Shown here: positions 1 to 8,968 of the stretch, one piece after another
How positions within the stretch are numbered: position 1 is the first letter of the stretch
Layout: each line of letters starts with the position of its first letter
Assembly (NCBI GenBank): GCA_947168665.1
Contig: CAMVMX010000001.1
Location: 248,001-312,000, forward strand
Direction of reading: 5' to 3'
Length of the DNA: 64,000 nt
Source of the DNA: an uncultured Bacteroidales bacterium
GTDB lineage: Bacteria; Bacteroidota; Bacteroidia; Bacteroidales; P3
Translations under genes and position numbers: made by a program
The notes under the pieces: generated by a model
The model's input: only the letters and a program-made list of their open reading frames with translations
Database searches by the model: none
What the model was told of the DNA's origin: nothing

Positions 1-11
1 TTTGATATTGT

Positions 12-44
12 GCGGCCGGCGGAGCGCGGGGGCGCGCAGGCCGC
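12..44 (-). terminator. GC-rich hairpin after the outer-membrane barrel gene
   Basis: Positions 12-17 (GCGGCC) pair with 39-44, and an inner GCGCG/CGCGC stem sits within the loop. It lies just past the stop codon of the minus-strand barrel gene. There is no clear T-run, so termination is only suggested. Confidence 0.3.
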
Positions 45-50
45 GGTTAT

Positions 51-956
51 TTACTTGAATAATTTGAAGTTGTTGATGTTGAAACGGGCGAAGACGGTGT
101 GCTGCAGGGCGAAGGCGTCGGTGTCGTTGTAGCCTTTGTATTTGGTCTGCATGTAGCGGAGGGCGTAGCCGAAGTCGACGCTGGCACCCTGGAAGGAGTA
201 GCCGAGAGCCACGGAGCCGAGGGCTCCGAAGCCGATGCCTCCTTGGTTGATGTATTCGTAGGAGCCAGAGCCGGCATAGGGGCTTTGGCCTCCCCAGACG
301 TCGAGGATGCTGTAGGTGTGGCCGCCGATGACCATGCCGTTTTCGGTGACTTTGGTGTTGTTGATGTCGACCCCGACGGCCACTTCGATGTCGAGGAGGT
401 CGGTGATGGGGGTGCGTTTGAGGATGGAGAAGTCGATGAGGATGCGCTTTTCGCGGCCGTAGATGTCGCAAGGGATGTACTGGCGGCTGCCGGGGATGCC
501 GACTCCGTTGTCGGAGGAGAGGAGGAACTGGCCGGCGGCGACGAGCTGGCTGTAGTCGAAGTTGAGCATCCAGCCCCAGCCACGGCTGTAGTCATAGCGC
601 AGGCCGACGCCGATTTGGTAGGTGAGCCGGTAGTACATGTTGGGGTATTCGGCTATGGTGAAGGCGCTGTAGGAGGGGATGGCGCTGGGGGAGATGAGGC
701 CTTGGTTGACGAGGCTGCTCCAGATTTGGGAGCCGTACTGCTCGGAGCGGAGGACGCGGTCGATGGTGTTGGCGTTGCCGGGACGGCCGCTGTAGAAGTT
801 GGCTTGCTTGGCGTTGGGGATGAGCAGGCCGGCGTCGACGGCGAGGGAGAGGCCGGAGATGCGCGTCTGGAAGGCTGAGTGTTTCTTTTTCTGGGCCTGC
901 AGGGGTGTGGCGCAGACAAGGAGGGCAAGGAGAAAAAGGGGTATGGTATGCTTCAT
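51..956 (-). CDS. outer-membrane beta-barrel protein, ECF-linked
   Basis: A 301-residue exported protein. Residues 1-21 form a signal peptide ending in PLQAQ. The mature part is rich in alternating aromatic and glycine strands (for example VGLRYDYSRGWGWMLNFDY) and ends in a short strand with a terminal FK, as expected for a small outer-membrane barrel. No catalytic motif is visible. Its start codon overlaps the stop of the ECF sigma gene by 4 bases (ATGA), so the two are translationally coupled, and a glycosyltransferase lies upstream in the same run. The family resembles Bacteroidota 'outer membrane beta-barrel' proteins, but I cannot assign a specific name. A role as target or sensor partner of the sigma factor is inference from context. 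Confidence 0.82.
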   Translation of the reverse strand: MKHTIPLFLLALLVCATPLQAQKKKHSAFQTRISGLSLAVDAGLLIPNAKQANFYSGRPGNANTIDRVLRSEQYGSQIWSSLVNQGLISPSAIPSYSAFTIAEYPNMYYRLTYQIGVGLRYDYSRGWGWMLNFDYSQLVAAGQFLLSSDNGVGIPGSRQYIPCDIYGREKRILIDFSILKRTPITDLLDIEVAVGVDINNTKVTENGMVIGGHTYSILDVWGGQSPYAGSGSYEYINQGGIGFGALGSVALGYSFQGASVDFGYALRYMQTKYKGYNDTDAFALQHTVFARFNINNFKLFK

Positions 957-1558
957 AGACTGGGTTTGTGTGACTTGATGATTTCGGCAAGGAGGAGGCG
1001 GGCCCTGCGGAGCTGTATTTTGACGGTGCCGAGGGGGAGGTTGAGTTTGGCGGCGATTTCGTCGTAGGAGAGTTCGTCGAAGTAGCGCATGTTGACGATG
1101 CGGCGGTAGCGGGGCGCAAGGCGGTCGACGAGCTGGCGCACCAGCTGGTCGCGCTGGCGGAGAATGAGTTCTTCTTCGGGGTTGGGGTCGTCGGCAGGGA
1201 TGGGGTATTCGTAGGCTTCGTTGTCGTCGGTGACGGACATGGAGTTGAGGGGGACGAGGTGGAGGTGCTGGCGGCGGATGAAGTCGATGCCGTGGTTGCT
1301 GGCGATGGCGAAGAGCCAGGTGGCAAAGGTGTTTTGGGGGGTATAGGAGGACAGTTGGCAGAAGGCTTTGCCGAAAGCTTCCATGGTGAGGTCGTCGGCG
1401 TCGACGGGGCTGTGGGTCATGCGCAGGAGCATGAGGTAGATGGGCTCGCGGTAGAAACGCATAAGGTCGGCATAGGCCCGTTGGTCGCCTTTGTCGCGGG
1501 CGGCTATAACGAGCTGGTAATCACGTTGTGCCTTTTCGTTTGATGGGAAAGGTTCCAT
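953..1558 (-). CDS. ECF-type RNA polymerase sigma factor
   Basis: A 201-residue sigma-70 family protein of extracytoplasmic-function size. Region 2 covers roughly residues 35-105 (DADDLTMEAFGKAF, then the TWLFAIASNHGIDFIRR segment). Region 4 covers about 145-195, with the helix-turn-helix ELSYDEIAAKLNLPLGTVK. It lies 13 bases after the glycosyltransferase stop and overlaps the barrel gene by 4 bases, so it belongs to one minus-strand operon. Family knowledge: ECF factors direct RNA polymerase to stress or envelope regulons and are usually held by an anti-sigma factor. None is encoded here; the partner position is taken by an outer-membrane protein. The regulon cannot be read from the sequence. 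Confidence 0.93.
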   Translation of the reverse strand: MEPFPSNEKAQRDYQLVIAARDKGDQRAYADLMRFYREPIYLMLLRMTHSPVDADDLTMEAFGKAFCQLSSYTPQNTFATWLFAIASNHGIDFIRRQHLHLVPLNSMSVTDDNEAYEYPIPADDPNPEEELILRQRDQLVRQLVDRLAPRYRRIVNMRYFDELSYDEIAAKLNLPLGTVKIQLRRARLLLAEIIKSHKPSL

Positions 1559-1571
1559 GCCTTGGGGTCCG

Positions 1572-2738
1572 TTATTTCAGTTTCTTTCGGTGTGATAACG
1601 GAAATAGGGCAGAAAAAGTATTTGCGATGAGAAAATAAATTTCGAAGAGTGGGGAGAGGATGTAGACGACGGGCTTGACGGCAAGGCGGTGGGTGGACTG
1701 GGCGGTGGAGAGTATTTGCCAGAAGAGTTTGAGGGCGAGGGCGGCGGCAAGGATCTGCCAGGGGAAGGTGCCGAGGACGAGGAGGAGGGCGCCGGAGAGG
1801 TAGAAGAAAAAGAGGCTGAGGGGCTTGGCAAGGCGCGAGCATTTGAGGCCGAAGCGGTAGTAGGTGTGGGTGGAGGCGCGGTGGCGGCGGTAGAGGTGCC
1901 ACTGGCGGAGGGTGGGCTGGGGCTGGACGACGGTGTAGGCTTCGGGAGTGAGGACGACGGCGGTGTTGCGGCGGCGGGCGTTCTGGTTGACGAACATGTC
2001 GTCGGCTCCGTCGGGGATGTTGTAGTGGTAGATGAAGCCGTCGTTTTTGAGGAAGAGGGAGCGGCGGTAGCTGAGGTTGCGCCCGCTGCCGGTGAAGGGA
2101 TGGCGGAGAGCGGCGGCACCGAGGTACTCGACGCTGTAGTCGAGGTTGTCGTATTGCTGGAGCCAGTTGAAGGGGGAGGGCTTGTAGGCGATGCCGCAAT
2201 AGCCCAGGACGAGGTCGATATGGGGGTGGCGGTAGCCCTGGACCATGGAGCGGATCCAGGCGAAGTTGGTGGTGTCCATGGGCATGCATTCGGGCTCGGC
2301 GAGCAGGAGGATGTCGTTCTTGGCCGACTTGATGCCGATGGAGAAGGGGTATTTGAGGCCTTGATAGCCGTTGGCGTTCTCGAGAAGGGTGACGACTTTG
2401 AGGTGTTTGTAGTTTTCGGCCAGGAGGCGCAGGATGAACTGGGTGTCGTCGGTGGAGAGGTAGTCGACCACAACGACCTCGAAGTCGGGGTAGTCCTGCT
2501 CCAGGAGATAGACGAGATTGGTGCGGAGCCATTCGCCGTCGTTCTGGGCGGTGAGGACTATGGATACGGGCGGGAGGTCGGCATCGGGAGCGGGGTCGGC
2601 CTTGCGCGCGGGGGGCTTGAGATGGCCGACACGGAAGAAGAAGAGGCCGTAGTAGAGACACAAAATAACCAGACTCACGGCCATCACGATGGTGAGGGCC
2701 ATGATGCAAGGGTCTGTAAGAATAGGAGTAAAGTCCAT
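1572..2738 (-). CDS. membrane-anchored family 2 glycosyltransferase
   Basis: A 388-residue protein. A membrane helix at residues 13-35 leads into a GT-A type GT2 domain (PVSIVLTAQNDGEWL near residue 57, the acceptor-side QPTLRQWHLYRRHR near 280) and then two or three C-terminal membrane helices. This layout suits transfer of a sugar at the cytoplasmic face of the inner membrane, probably to an envelope polysaccharide or lipid. I chose the ATG at 2738; an ATG 12 codons further in is possible. Reading further upstream would only run antisense to tgt. The usual DxD metal-binding motif is read here as ExE (LLAEPECMP). It opens the operon with the ECF sigma and barrel genes. Donor and acceptor are unknown. 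Confidence 0.88.
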   Translation of the reverse strand: MDFTPILTDPCIMALTIVMAVSLVILCLYYGLFFFRVGHLKPPARKADPAPDADLPPVSIVLTAQNDGEWLRTNLVYLLEQDYPDFEVVVVDYLSTDDTQFILRLLAENYKHLKVVTLLENANGYQGLKYPFSIGIKSAKNDILLLAEPECMPMDTTNFAWIRSMVQGYRHPHIDLVLGYCGIAYKPSPFNWLQQYDNLDYSVEYLGAAALRHPFTGSGRNLSYRRSLFLKNDGFIYHYNIPDGADDMFVNQNARRRNTAVVLTPEAYTVVQPQPTLRQWHLYRRHRASTHTYYRFGLKCSRLAKPLSLFFFYLSGALLLVLGTFPWQILAAALALKLFWQILSTAQSTHRLAVKPVVYILSPLFEIYFLIANTFSALFPLSHRKKLK

Positions 2739-2761
2739 TGGGGTTGATAAATTTTTTATTG

Positions 2762-2769
2762 CAAAAATA
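2762..2769 (-). promoter_or_regulatory. -7 box for the glycosyltransferase operon
   Basis: The minus strand reads TATTTTTG followed by CA, matching the Bacteroidota -7 consensus TAnnTTTG, 24 bases before the ATG at 2738. It is divergent from the tgt -7 box, with 23 bases between them. Confidence 0.5.
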
Positions 2770-2792
2770 TGTATTATTTTTGGATTTTTTCG

Positions 2793-2800
2793 TATCTTTG
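2793..2800 (+). promoter_or_regulatory. -7 box for tgt
   Basis: TATCTTTG preceded by a T-tract and CG and followed by CA, the same extended form seen ahead of several other genes in this window. It lies 65 bases before the tgt ATG. Confidence 0.6.
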
Positions 2801-2864
2801 CAGGATGAAATATTAACCGGTTGTTCATAACTGCTGGCTCTGATATGCTGAAAAGTTGAGAATT

Positions 2865-3995
2865 ATGAAGTTCACGATAGAGAAAGCGGATAGTAGAAGC
2901 AATGCACGGGCGGGGATTATTGAGACCGCCCACGGCAGGATTGCGACCCCGATATTCATGCCCGTAGGGACGGCGGGGAGTGTGAAGGCTGTGCACCGGC
3001 ACGAACTTTATGACGATATCAACGCGCAGATTATTCTGGGCAACACGTACCATCTGTTTCTGCGTCCGGGGCTCGACATACTGCGGGCCGCGGGCGGACT
3101 GCACGGCTTTGCGGGCTGGGAAAGGCCGCTGCTGACAGACAGCGGAGGTTTCCAGGTGTTCTCGCTGGCGGACAACAGGAAAATCAAGGAGGAGGGCTGC
3201 ACTTTCCAGTCGCATATTGACGGGAGCCGCCATTTCTTCTCGCCAGAGGGGGTGATGGACATTGAGCGCGTGATTGGGGCCGACATCATGATGGCTTTTG
3301 ACGAATGCGCCCCCGGCGAGTCGGACTACCGCTATGCGAAGCGGTCGATGGAGCTGACGCACCGCTGGCTGGACAGATGTCTGGCACGATTTGGGGAAAC
3401 GGAGCCGCTGTATGGCTACGACCAGAGCCTGTTCCCCATTGTGCAGGGGTGCAAGTATGCCGACCTGCGGAGGCAGTCGGCAGAGTATATCGCCTCGAAA
3501 AACGCCGACGGGAACGCTATCGGCGGGCTGGCCGTAGGCGAACCCACGGAAACGATGTATGAGATGATTGAGGTGGTGAACGCCATCCTCCCGAAGGACC
3601 GCCCACGGTACCTGATGGGTGTGGGGACTCCGGCCAATATACTGGAGGCGATAGAACGGGGGGTGGATATGTTCGACTGCGTGATGCCGACGCGCAACGG
3701 CCGCAACGGGCTGCTGTTTACCGCTCACGGCACTATTAATATTAAGAATAAGAAGTGGGAAAGCTGTTTCGAACCGATAGACCCAGAGAGCAGCGCCGAG
3801 TGTGACCGGAGTTATACTCTGGCCTACCTGCACCATCTAATCCGCGCCGAGGAAATCCTGGGCCTTCAGATTTGCTCGATACACAATCTGGCTTTTTACC
3901 TGTGGCTGGTGCGCACTGCCCGGCAGCATATTGTGGAGGGCGACTATGTGGATTGGAAGTCGCGCTTGTTGCCTGAGCTGGGAAGAAGGTTGTAA
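2865..3995 (+). CDS. tgt: tRNA-guanine transglycosylase
   Basis: A 376-residue enzyme that exchanges guanine-34 for preQ1 in GUN-anticodon tRNAs, a step in queuosine synthesis; queA, which acts next, is at 49829. Visible motifs are MPVGTAGSVKAV, LLTDSGGFQVFSL with the catalytic Asp, GGLAVGEP, and MGVGTPANILEAIERGVDMFD, which holds the second catalytic Asp. The start is the ATG at 2865; a TTG three codons earlier is less likely. The C-terminal zinc-site segment reads DPESSAECDRSY, so the CxCxxC cysteines of the Escherichia coli and Zymomonas enzymes are not conserved. I recall the same loss in other Bacteroidota homologues. Length is normal for the family. Confidence 0.97.
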   Translation: MKFTIEKADSRSNARAGIIETAHGRIATPIFMPVGTAGSVKAVHRHELYDDINAQIILGNTYHLFLRPGLDILRAAGGLHGFAGWERPLLTDSGGFQVFSLADNRKIKEEGCTFQSHIDGSRHFFSPEGVMDIERVIGADIMMAFDECAPGESDYRYAKRSMELTHRWLDRCLARFGETEPLYGYDQSLFPIVQGCKYADLRRQSAEYIASKNADGNAIGGLAVGEPTETMYEMIEVVNAILPKDRPRYLMGVGTPANILEAIERGVDMFDCVMPTRNGRNGLLFTAHGTINIKNKKWESCFEPIDPESSAECDRSYTLAYLHHLIRAEEILGLQICSIHNLAFYLWLVRTARQHIVEGDYVDWKSRLLPELGRRL

Positions 3996-4040
3996 CCGGC
4001 AGTTTTTTAACGGAAAAATAAAAAGAAAGGAACCATATTT

Positions 4041-6896
4041 ATGAAGCGTTTATTATCAGTAGTCTTTTTCATGCTGGGAGTCTGCACGGCGGGGATGGGC
4101 CAGAATGCCTGTCCAGGCTTACACAACCCCACGTCGTTCAATTCCACTCCCGGCGGAAATGGCTCGTGGTCGGCCCGCGTGGGCAACCGCGTGGAGGGTT
4201 CTGGGGGAAGCACTGGATCGAATGTGCTGAGTACCTGCAGCCTCCCCACCAAACCCATCATTACAGGTAATGCGAACATCACCTCGTCAACGCACAATTC
4301 GGGGTATGACAACAACCGCTGCCAGTGTAACCACTGCTCGCTATTCGACGGTCATGACCAGCGGTTCCGCATCTACAGAAGCGAGGATGCCGGCATGGAC
4401 CTGTTTACCGTCAATTCGGCGGGACAGGGAATGCAGCGTATCCCTCCAGGACATGCGTCGAGCATCCGTTTGGGCGATATGCGGGCCACCGGCCATTGCG
4501 TACAAAACATCACCGACAATGAGAACGGCAACACTAAAGGAGCGGAGGCACTTTTCTATACAATGATGGTCACCCCGATGAATGCCCTGTTGTTTATCGA
4601 CTACGCTATTGTGGCCTGCCGCTATAACCACACGCCCAGCGAGGCCGGCGAATTTATCATCCGGGTGGTGGGAAAGAACAATTCCACCGGGCAGTGGAAC
4701 AACTTTCCGCTGCACGACAGCCTGTGGTTTAACGTGCCGGCGCCAGCCGTGACGGGAGCACTGCCAGCGCCGTGGGTGGAGGGCTTTTCGGGAACGCCCT
4801 CGTCGGCAGGTGCGACAAGCTGCTGCTATTGCTACAAGCCTTGGACCCGCGTGGCCATCAGCCTGATTAATTATCTGTATGACTCGGTGCGAGTGGAGAT
4901 GTATACGAGCGACTGCATTTATGATGTGGACCCGATTTATGCCTATATTGCCGGAAGCTGCCAGCCGATGGAGATTACCTCGTCGGGCTGTCCGCAGGGA
5001 ATGTCGGACGCCGTAGACACGCTCCGGGCTCCGGCGGACTTGCTGACGTATACATGGTATGTGTCGGAAAACGGTTACGAGGGTTCGACCACCAACTCGA
5101 ATGAAATGAGTGCCCTTCCTTTCCGCCAGGTGGCACCCACATCGAACAGTCCTATATATGTCTCACGTGTGGAGGACTTCATAACCAGCGCAGCCGATGA
5201 GTCCCGCGGAATTGAGGTGGGCGACACGGTGGGCGTGACGACATATAAATGCGTGATGACATCGGCCATGGACCCCCAGAAACCTTTCCATTCAACAGTC
5301 TACTCGAAGGTGAGTAACATCAAGCCTATCATCAACGCACGCTTCACAACCATCTGCCTGGACACGTCGATGGTGATTATGGAGGCTATTGGCGAGGTAC
5401 CCTATCAGGGAACCAATGCCCCCCGGATTGACCATGAGTTGACCCGCTGGGTGGTGCATGATGGAAGCATGGCAGACACCCCGCCACTGGACACATTGAT
5501 AGGCGATTCGGTGATATTCCGCCACAGCCAGTCTGGCGACTATGCTGTGGAGCTGAATATGTATCTGGAAGACACAACTTGCTATACAACCAAGGTGTTC
5601 TTGGTGCATATCGACACTCCGCCCACTACCACTATTGACATCAGCAAACGGACGCTGTGCGTGGGGGAGACCACCTCAATCACCGACTTGACAGAAAACG
5701 TTGCCAAACGGGTATGGATATTTGCGGACACTACTATCAGCAGTGAGGTATCGGGCTTGGATGCCACAAGGGTCATCACCCGCGATTTCGAGGATTTCAT
5801 GAACCCCTTTATGCTGATCACGACAAACGGTGCCGACTGTTCGGACACGCTGTATGACACCATCTATTTCTTCCACGATCCGGAAATCATCTTCAGCAAC
5901 GACACGGTTATCTGCAACGGGCATGAGTCGCACGTGAAGGCATCGACCTCGGTGAGCGGCTGCACCTTTGCATGGTACAGGCATAAGGACCAGCCGGGCG
6001 AAGAGCCCATCTGCCGAGGCGATGTGCTGTATGTGCGTCCCTCACAGCCTCACACCACCTATTACTTGAAGATTATGGCCGATGCGGGCTGCGTGGCTTG
6101 GGACAGCGTCACCCTGTCGCTGCTCTCGACCAAAATCAATGCCTCGCCCAAACATGCCAAACACTGTCCGGGCGACAGCGTCACCCTGACAGGCTCGGGA
6201 GCGCTGTGGTATGAGTGGTCCAGCTATCCTCCCGACCCGGCTTTGGACAGCCAGGCCCACAATGAGACAATAGTGGTATCACCCAATCAGGACACCCGAT
6301 ACTATCTGGTGGGCTATGCCGCCGACAGCTGCGACATTGCCGCCATCGATATCTTGGTCAAGGAAGTGCCTCTGCCTATCCTGAACTTCGAGTACTCGCC
6401 ACAGTATATAGACACCGAAACGCCAGTGGTGAATTTCACCGACAACTCGCAGTATGCCGACCATTCGCAATGGCTGTTCGGCGACGGGGCCGTGTCAACC
6501 GGGCAGAGCGTGACCCACCATTTCGACATCTATGCCGACAACTGCAACGAGATTACGCTGCACAGCTATAACGAGTTGGGGTGCGCCTCAGATACCACTT
6601 GGACAATCGAGATTGACACCTTCGGATTCTTCCGTCCCAATATCTTCACTCCCAACAAGGCCACGAACAATGTGTTCAGCATTTTCAGCAGCAGCGAGAT
6701 GGAGTCGTTCCATATCTCCATCTTTAACCGCGGGGGCGCAAGGGTCTTCACTTCGGACGACATAGAATTCAAATGGGACGGCACCCACGACGGCACTCCC
6801 TGCCCGCAAGGGGCATACCCCTACGTCATTACCTACCAGCGCAAGGGGAGCGCACAAAAGCACACAGTGAGCGGCACAGTGACACTGATAAGATAA
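4041..6896 (+). CDS. large secreted protein with PKD-like domain and T9SS type-B sorting domain
   Basis: A 951-residue exported protein with a signal peptide at about 1-20. The N-terminal 300 residues contain cysteine clusters (CQCNHC, TSCCYCY). The middle carries repeated Ig-like segments with paired Cys. A PKD-like domain near residues 780-830 includes QWLFGDGAVSTGQSVTHHF. The last ~88 residues, starting FRPNIFTPNKATNNVF and ending VTLIR, match the gliding-motility C-terminal (CHU_C) domain, which in Bacteroidota is the type-B signal for type IX secretion. I infer a cell-surface or released adhesin or matrix protein; no enzyme motif is seen. It sits 45 bases after tgt and 58 before rdgB and is unrelated to either in function. 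Confidence 0.9.
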   Translation: MKRLLSVVFFMLGVCTAGMGQNACPGLHNPTSFNSTPGGNGSWSARVGNRVEGSGGSTGSNVLSTCSLPTKPIITGNANITSSTHNSGYDNNRCQCNHCSLFDGHDQRFRIYRSEDAGMDLFTVNSAGQGMQRIPPGHASSIRLGDMRATGHCVQNITDNENGNTKGAEALFYTMMVTPMNALLFIDYAIVACRYNHTPSEAGEFIIRVVGKNNSTGQWNNFPLHDSLWFNVPAPAVTGALPAPWVEGFSGTPSSAGATSCCYCYKPWTRVAISLINYLYDSVRVEMYTSDCIYDVDPIYAYIAGSCQPMEITSSGCPQGMSDAVDTLRAPADLLTYTWYVSENGYEGSTTNSNEMSALPFRQVAPTSNSPIYVSRVEDFITSAADESRGIEVGDTVGVTTYKCVMTSAMDPQKPFHSTVYSKVSNIKPIINARFTTICLDTSMVIMEAIGEVPYQGTNAPRIDHELTRWVVHDGSMADTPPLDTLIGDSVIFRHSQSGDYAVELNMYLEDTTCYTTKVFLVHIDTPPTTTIDISKRTLCVGETTSITDLTENVAKRVWIFADTTISSEVSGLDATRVITRDFEDFMNPFMLITTNGADCSDTLYDTIYFFHDPEIIFSNDTVICNGHESHVKASTSVSGCTFAWYRHKDQPGEEPICRGDVLYVRPSQPHTTYYLKIMADAGCVAWDSVTLSLLSTKINASPKHAKHCPGDSVTLTGSGALWYEWSSYPPDPALDSQAHNETIVVSPNQDTRYYLVGYAADSCDIAAIDILVKEVPLPILNFEYSPQYIDTETPVVNFTDNSQYADHSQWLFGDGAVSTGQSVTHHFDIYADNCNEITLHSYNELGCASDTTWTIEIDTFGFFRPNIFTPNKATNNVFSIFSSSEMESFHISIFNRGGARVFTSDDIEFKWDGTHDGTPCPQGAYPYVITYQRKGSAQKHTVSGTVTLIR

Positions 6897-6954
6897 TTGG
6901 CCAGCCAGCCAAGGACTCTCACCCCTGGGATTGGCCATTAAAAACTAACAGACT

Positions 6955-7536
6955 ATGAGAGAACTAATTTTTGCAACAAACAACAAACACAAATTAGAAG
7001 AGGTACGTCAGCTGCTGGAGGGCAAGGCAACAATTGTGAGCCTTGCCCAGGCAGGACTGGAAGGCGAAATTCCAGAGACCGCCGACACCCTACAGGGCAA
7101 CGCGCTGCAAAAAGCCCAATGGGTGTGGGAACGCACGGGAAAAGACTGTTTTGCTGACGATACCGGACTGGAAGTCAATGCCCTCGACGGCGCACCGGGC
7201 GTATACAGCGCCCGCTACGCCGGTGAGCATTGCACTTTTGACGACAATGTCAACAAGCTGCTGGATGCCATGGAGGGCAAGACCAACCGCAAAGCGGCGT
7301 TCAGGACGGTGATATGCCTCATCGAAGGGGGCGAACCCCGCTATTTCGAAGGGAAGGTGGAGGGCTGCATCCTGACCGAGCGGTACGGCAAAGGTGGCTT
7401 TGGTTACGACCCGGTGTTTATGCCCGACCGTTTTGCTGTGAGTTTTGCCGAAATGCCTCTGGAGGTGAAGAACCAGATAAGCCACCGCGGACTGGCAGTG
7501 AGCCAGCTGGTGCAATACCTTGCCAACTCAAAATAG
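6955..7536 (+). CDS. rdgB: XTP/dITP diphosphatase (RdgB/HAM1)
   Basis: A 193-residue house-cleaning pyrophosphatase that removes non-canonical purine nucleotides (XTP, dITP, ITP), yielding the monophosphate and PPi. Family signatures are ATNNKHKLEEV at the N-terminus, FADDTGLEVNALDGAPGVYSARYAG in the middle (metal and substrate site; quoted only in part by its key residues DDTGLEV and GVYSARYAG), GGFGYDPVF, and ISHRG near the C-terminus. Length is typical. The DUF151 gene follows after 8 bases, so the two are probably cotranscribed, with purine nucleoside phosphorylase next. Confidence 0.97.
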   Translation: MRELIFATNNKHKLEEVRQLLEGKATIVSLAQAGLEGEIPETADTLQGNALQKAQWVWERTGKDCFADDTGLEVNALDGAPGVYSARYAGEHCTFDDNVNKLLDAMEGKTNRKAAFRTVICLIEGGEPRYFEGKVEGCILTERYGKGGFGYDPVFMPDRFAVSFAEMPLEVKNQISHRGLAVSQLVQYLANSK

Positions 7537-7544
7537 AGAGCGCG

Positions 7545-8126
7545 ATGGACTATACGCATGTTTATCCGTACCAGATTTCGCAGACCATGTCGATGAGCGA
7601 TGCCTATGTGCTGGTGCTCAACGCGCCGGATACGGGCAAACAGGTTCCCATCATCATCGGCGAGGCTGAGGCTCAGGCCATCGTCATGGCAATAGAGCAA
7701 CGCCGCGCACGCCGCCCGCTGACGCATACGCTGCTCAGCAATATTCTGGAGGAGTTTATGCTGTCGCTCAAGCAGGTGACCATCGACCGCTTTGAGGAGG
7801 GCATCTTCTACTCCACCCTCTATATCAGCGACGGATTTTCAGAAAAACAGATAGACAGCCGCACCAGCGATGCCGTGGTGATGGCTTTGATTGAGGGATG
7901 TGACATCTTGATGGCCAAGAATGTACTTGAAGAGACTTCCATGGAGCCCGGCGCCCTCGAAGCCAACCTGCCACAGAACAAAGCCCCCCTCGCCCAGCCC
8001 GAAGAGACGCTGGAACAGCTGGAGAAGCAGTTGCACCAGTGCGAAGAGAATGAAAACTACGAAGAGGCGGCCGAAATCATGAAACGCATCAATCAACTGA
8101 AATCATCGAACCAAAAGAAACCCTGA
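7545..8126 (+). CDS. DUF151 bifunctional-nuclease family protein with UVR motif
   Basis: A 193-residue cytoplasmic protein. Residues 1-130 form the DUF151 domain (LPIIIGEAEAQAI-type core, here VPIIIGEAEAQAIVMAIE; then RPLTHTLL and IDSRTSDAVVMAL). Residues ~150-190 form a UVR helix pair (LEKQLHQCEENENYEEAAEI), the motif by which UvrB and UvrC interact. This two-part layout is common in Bacteroidota. Family members have been reported as nucleases acting on RNA and DNA, but the physiological role is unsettled. The ATG at 7545, 8 bases past rdgB, was chosen over reading back into rdgB because the domain starts here. Confidence 0.93.
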   Translation: MDYTHVYPYQISQTMSMSDAYVLVLNAPDTGKQVPIIIGEAEAQAIVMAIEQRRARRPLTHTLLSNILEEFMLSLKQVTIDRFEEGIFYSTLYISDGFSEKQIDSRTSDAVVMALIEGCDILMAKNVLEETSMEPGALEANLPQNKAPLAQPEETLEQLEKQLHQCEENENYEEAAEIMKRINQLKSSNQKKP

Positions 8127-8146
8127 GAGTCTAATACTAACACACA

Positions 8147-8965
8147 GTGAACATTCAACAAATAGACGAGAGCGCACAGTTTGTCATCAGCCTCATATCC
8201 GACCCGATCCCCGAAACAGCCATCATCCTCGGCAGTGGCCTTGGCCCCATGGCCGAACATATCGAGGACCCCATCGTGATTCCCTATAGCCAGATACCCC
8301 ATTTTGTACAGTCCACAGCCGTGGGCCACAAAGGCAACCTCATCGCAGGGATGCTGGGCGGCAAACGGGTGCTGGCCATGCAGGGCCGGTTCCACTACTA
8401 CGAAGGCTACAGTATGGACCAGGTGACTTTCCCCGTCCGCGTGATGGCCCGCATGGGGGTGAAAAACCTCTTTGTCAGCAATGCCGCCGGGGCAGTGAAT
8501 CCATCCTTCCGCGTGGGGGACATGATGATTATTACCGACCATATCAATTTTATGCCCAATCCCCTTGTGGGCCCCAACATGGACGAACTCGGACCCCGGT
8601 TCCCCGACATGACTACCGTCTACAGCCGACACCTTCGCGAGGCCGCCCACCGGCAGGCTGCCGCATTGGGGCTTCAGCTGCGCGAAGGCGTGTATGTGGC
8701 AGGCACAGGACCCACTTACGAGACTCCGGCTGAATACCGCATGTACGCCATTATCGGCGGCGATGCCTGCGGCATGAGTACCGTGCCCGAAGTCATTGTG
8801 GCACGGCATTGCGGCATGGAGATTTTCGGCATCAGCATCATCACCAACCAGAGCCACGACCTCGGCGACCAATGCCTCAACGATAGCGACGACGTGGTGC
8901 TGCAAGCCAACCGTGCCGCCGAAAACATGACAACCCTACTCCGCTCCATTATCTCAACACTTTAA
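8147..8965 (+). CDS. punA: purine nucleoside phosphorylase
   Basis: A 272-residue trimeric-type (family 2) phosphorylase that cleaves inosine and guanosine with phosphate to free base and ribose-1-phosphate. Motifs are ILGSGLGPMAEHI (phosphate loop), GRFHYYEGY, SNAAGAVNPSFRVGDMMI, GTGPTYETPAEYRM (Glu base contact), MSTVPEVIVARHCGM and ITNQSHDL (the Asn that contacts the purine). The best start is a GTG at 8147; there is no in-frame ATG that keeps the N-terminus. It sits among purine-handling genes with rdgB upstream and 3 bases before a HAD phosphatase. The gene symbol follows the family, not direct evidence. Confidence 0.94.
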   Translation: MNIQQIDESAQFVISLISDPIPETAIILGSGLGPMAEHIEDPIVIPYSQIPHFVQSTAVGHKGNLIAGMLGGKRVLAMQGRFHYYEGYSMDQVTFPVRVMARMGVKNLFVSNAAGAVNPSFRVGDMMIITDHINFMPNPLVGPNMDELGPRFPDMTTVYSRHLREAAHRQAAALGLQLREGVYVAGTGPTYETPAEYRMYAIIGGDACGMSTVPEVIVARHCGMEIFGISIITNQSHDLGDQCLNDSDDVVLQANRAAENMTTLLRSIISTL

Positions 8966-8968
8966 ACT

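Noticed and set aside
2739..3836. N-terminal extension of the glycosyltransferase
   Set aside because: The extra ~366 codons run antisense to tgt and cross both divergent promoters; the natural start is at 2738.
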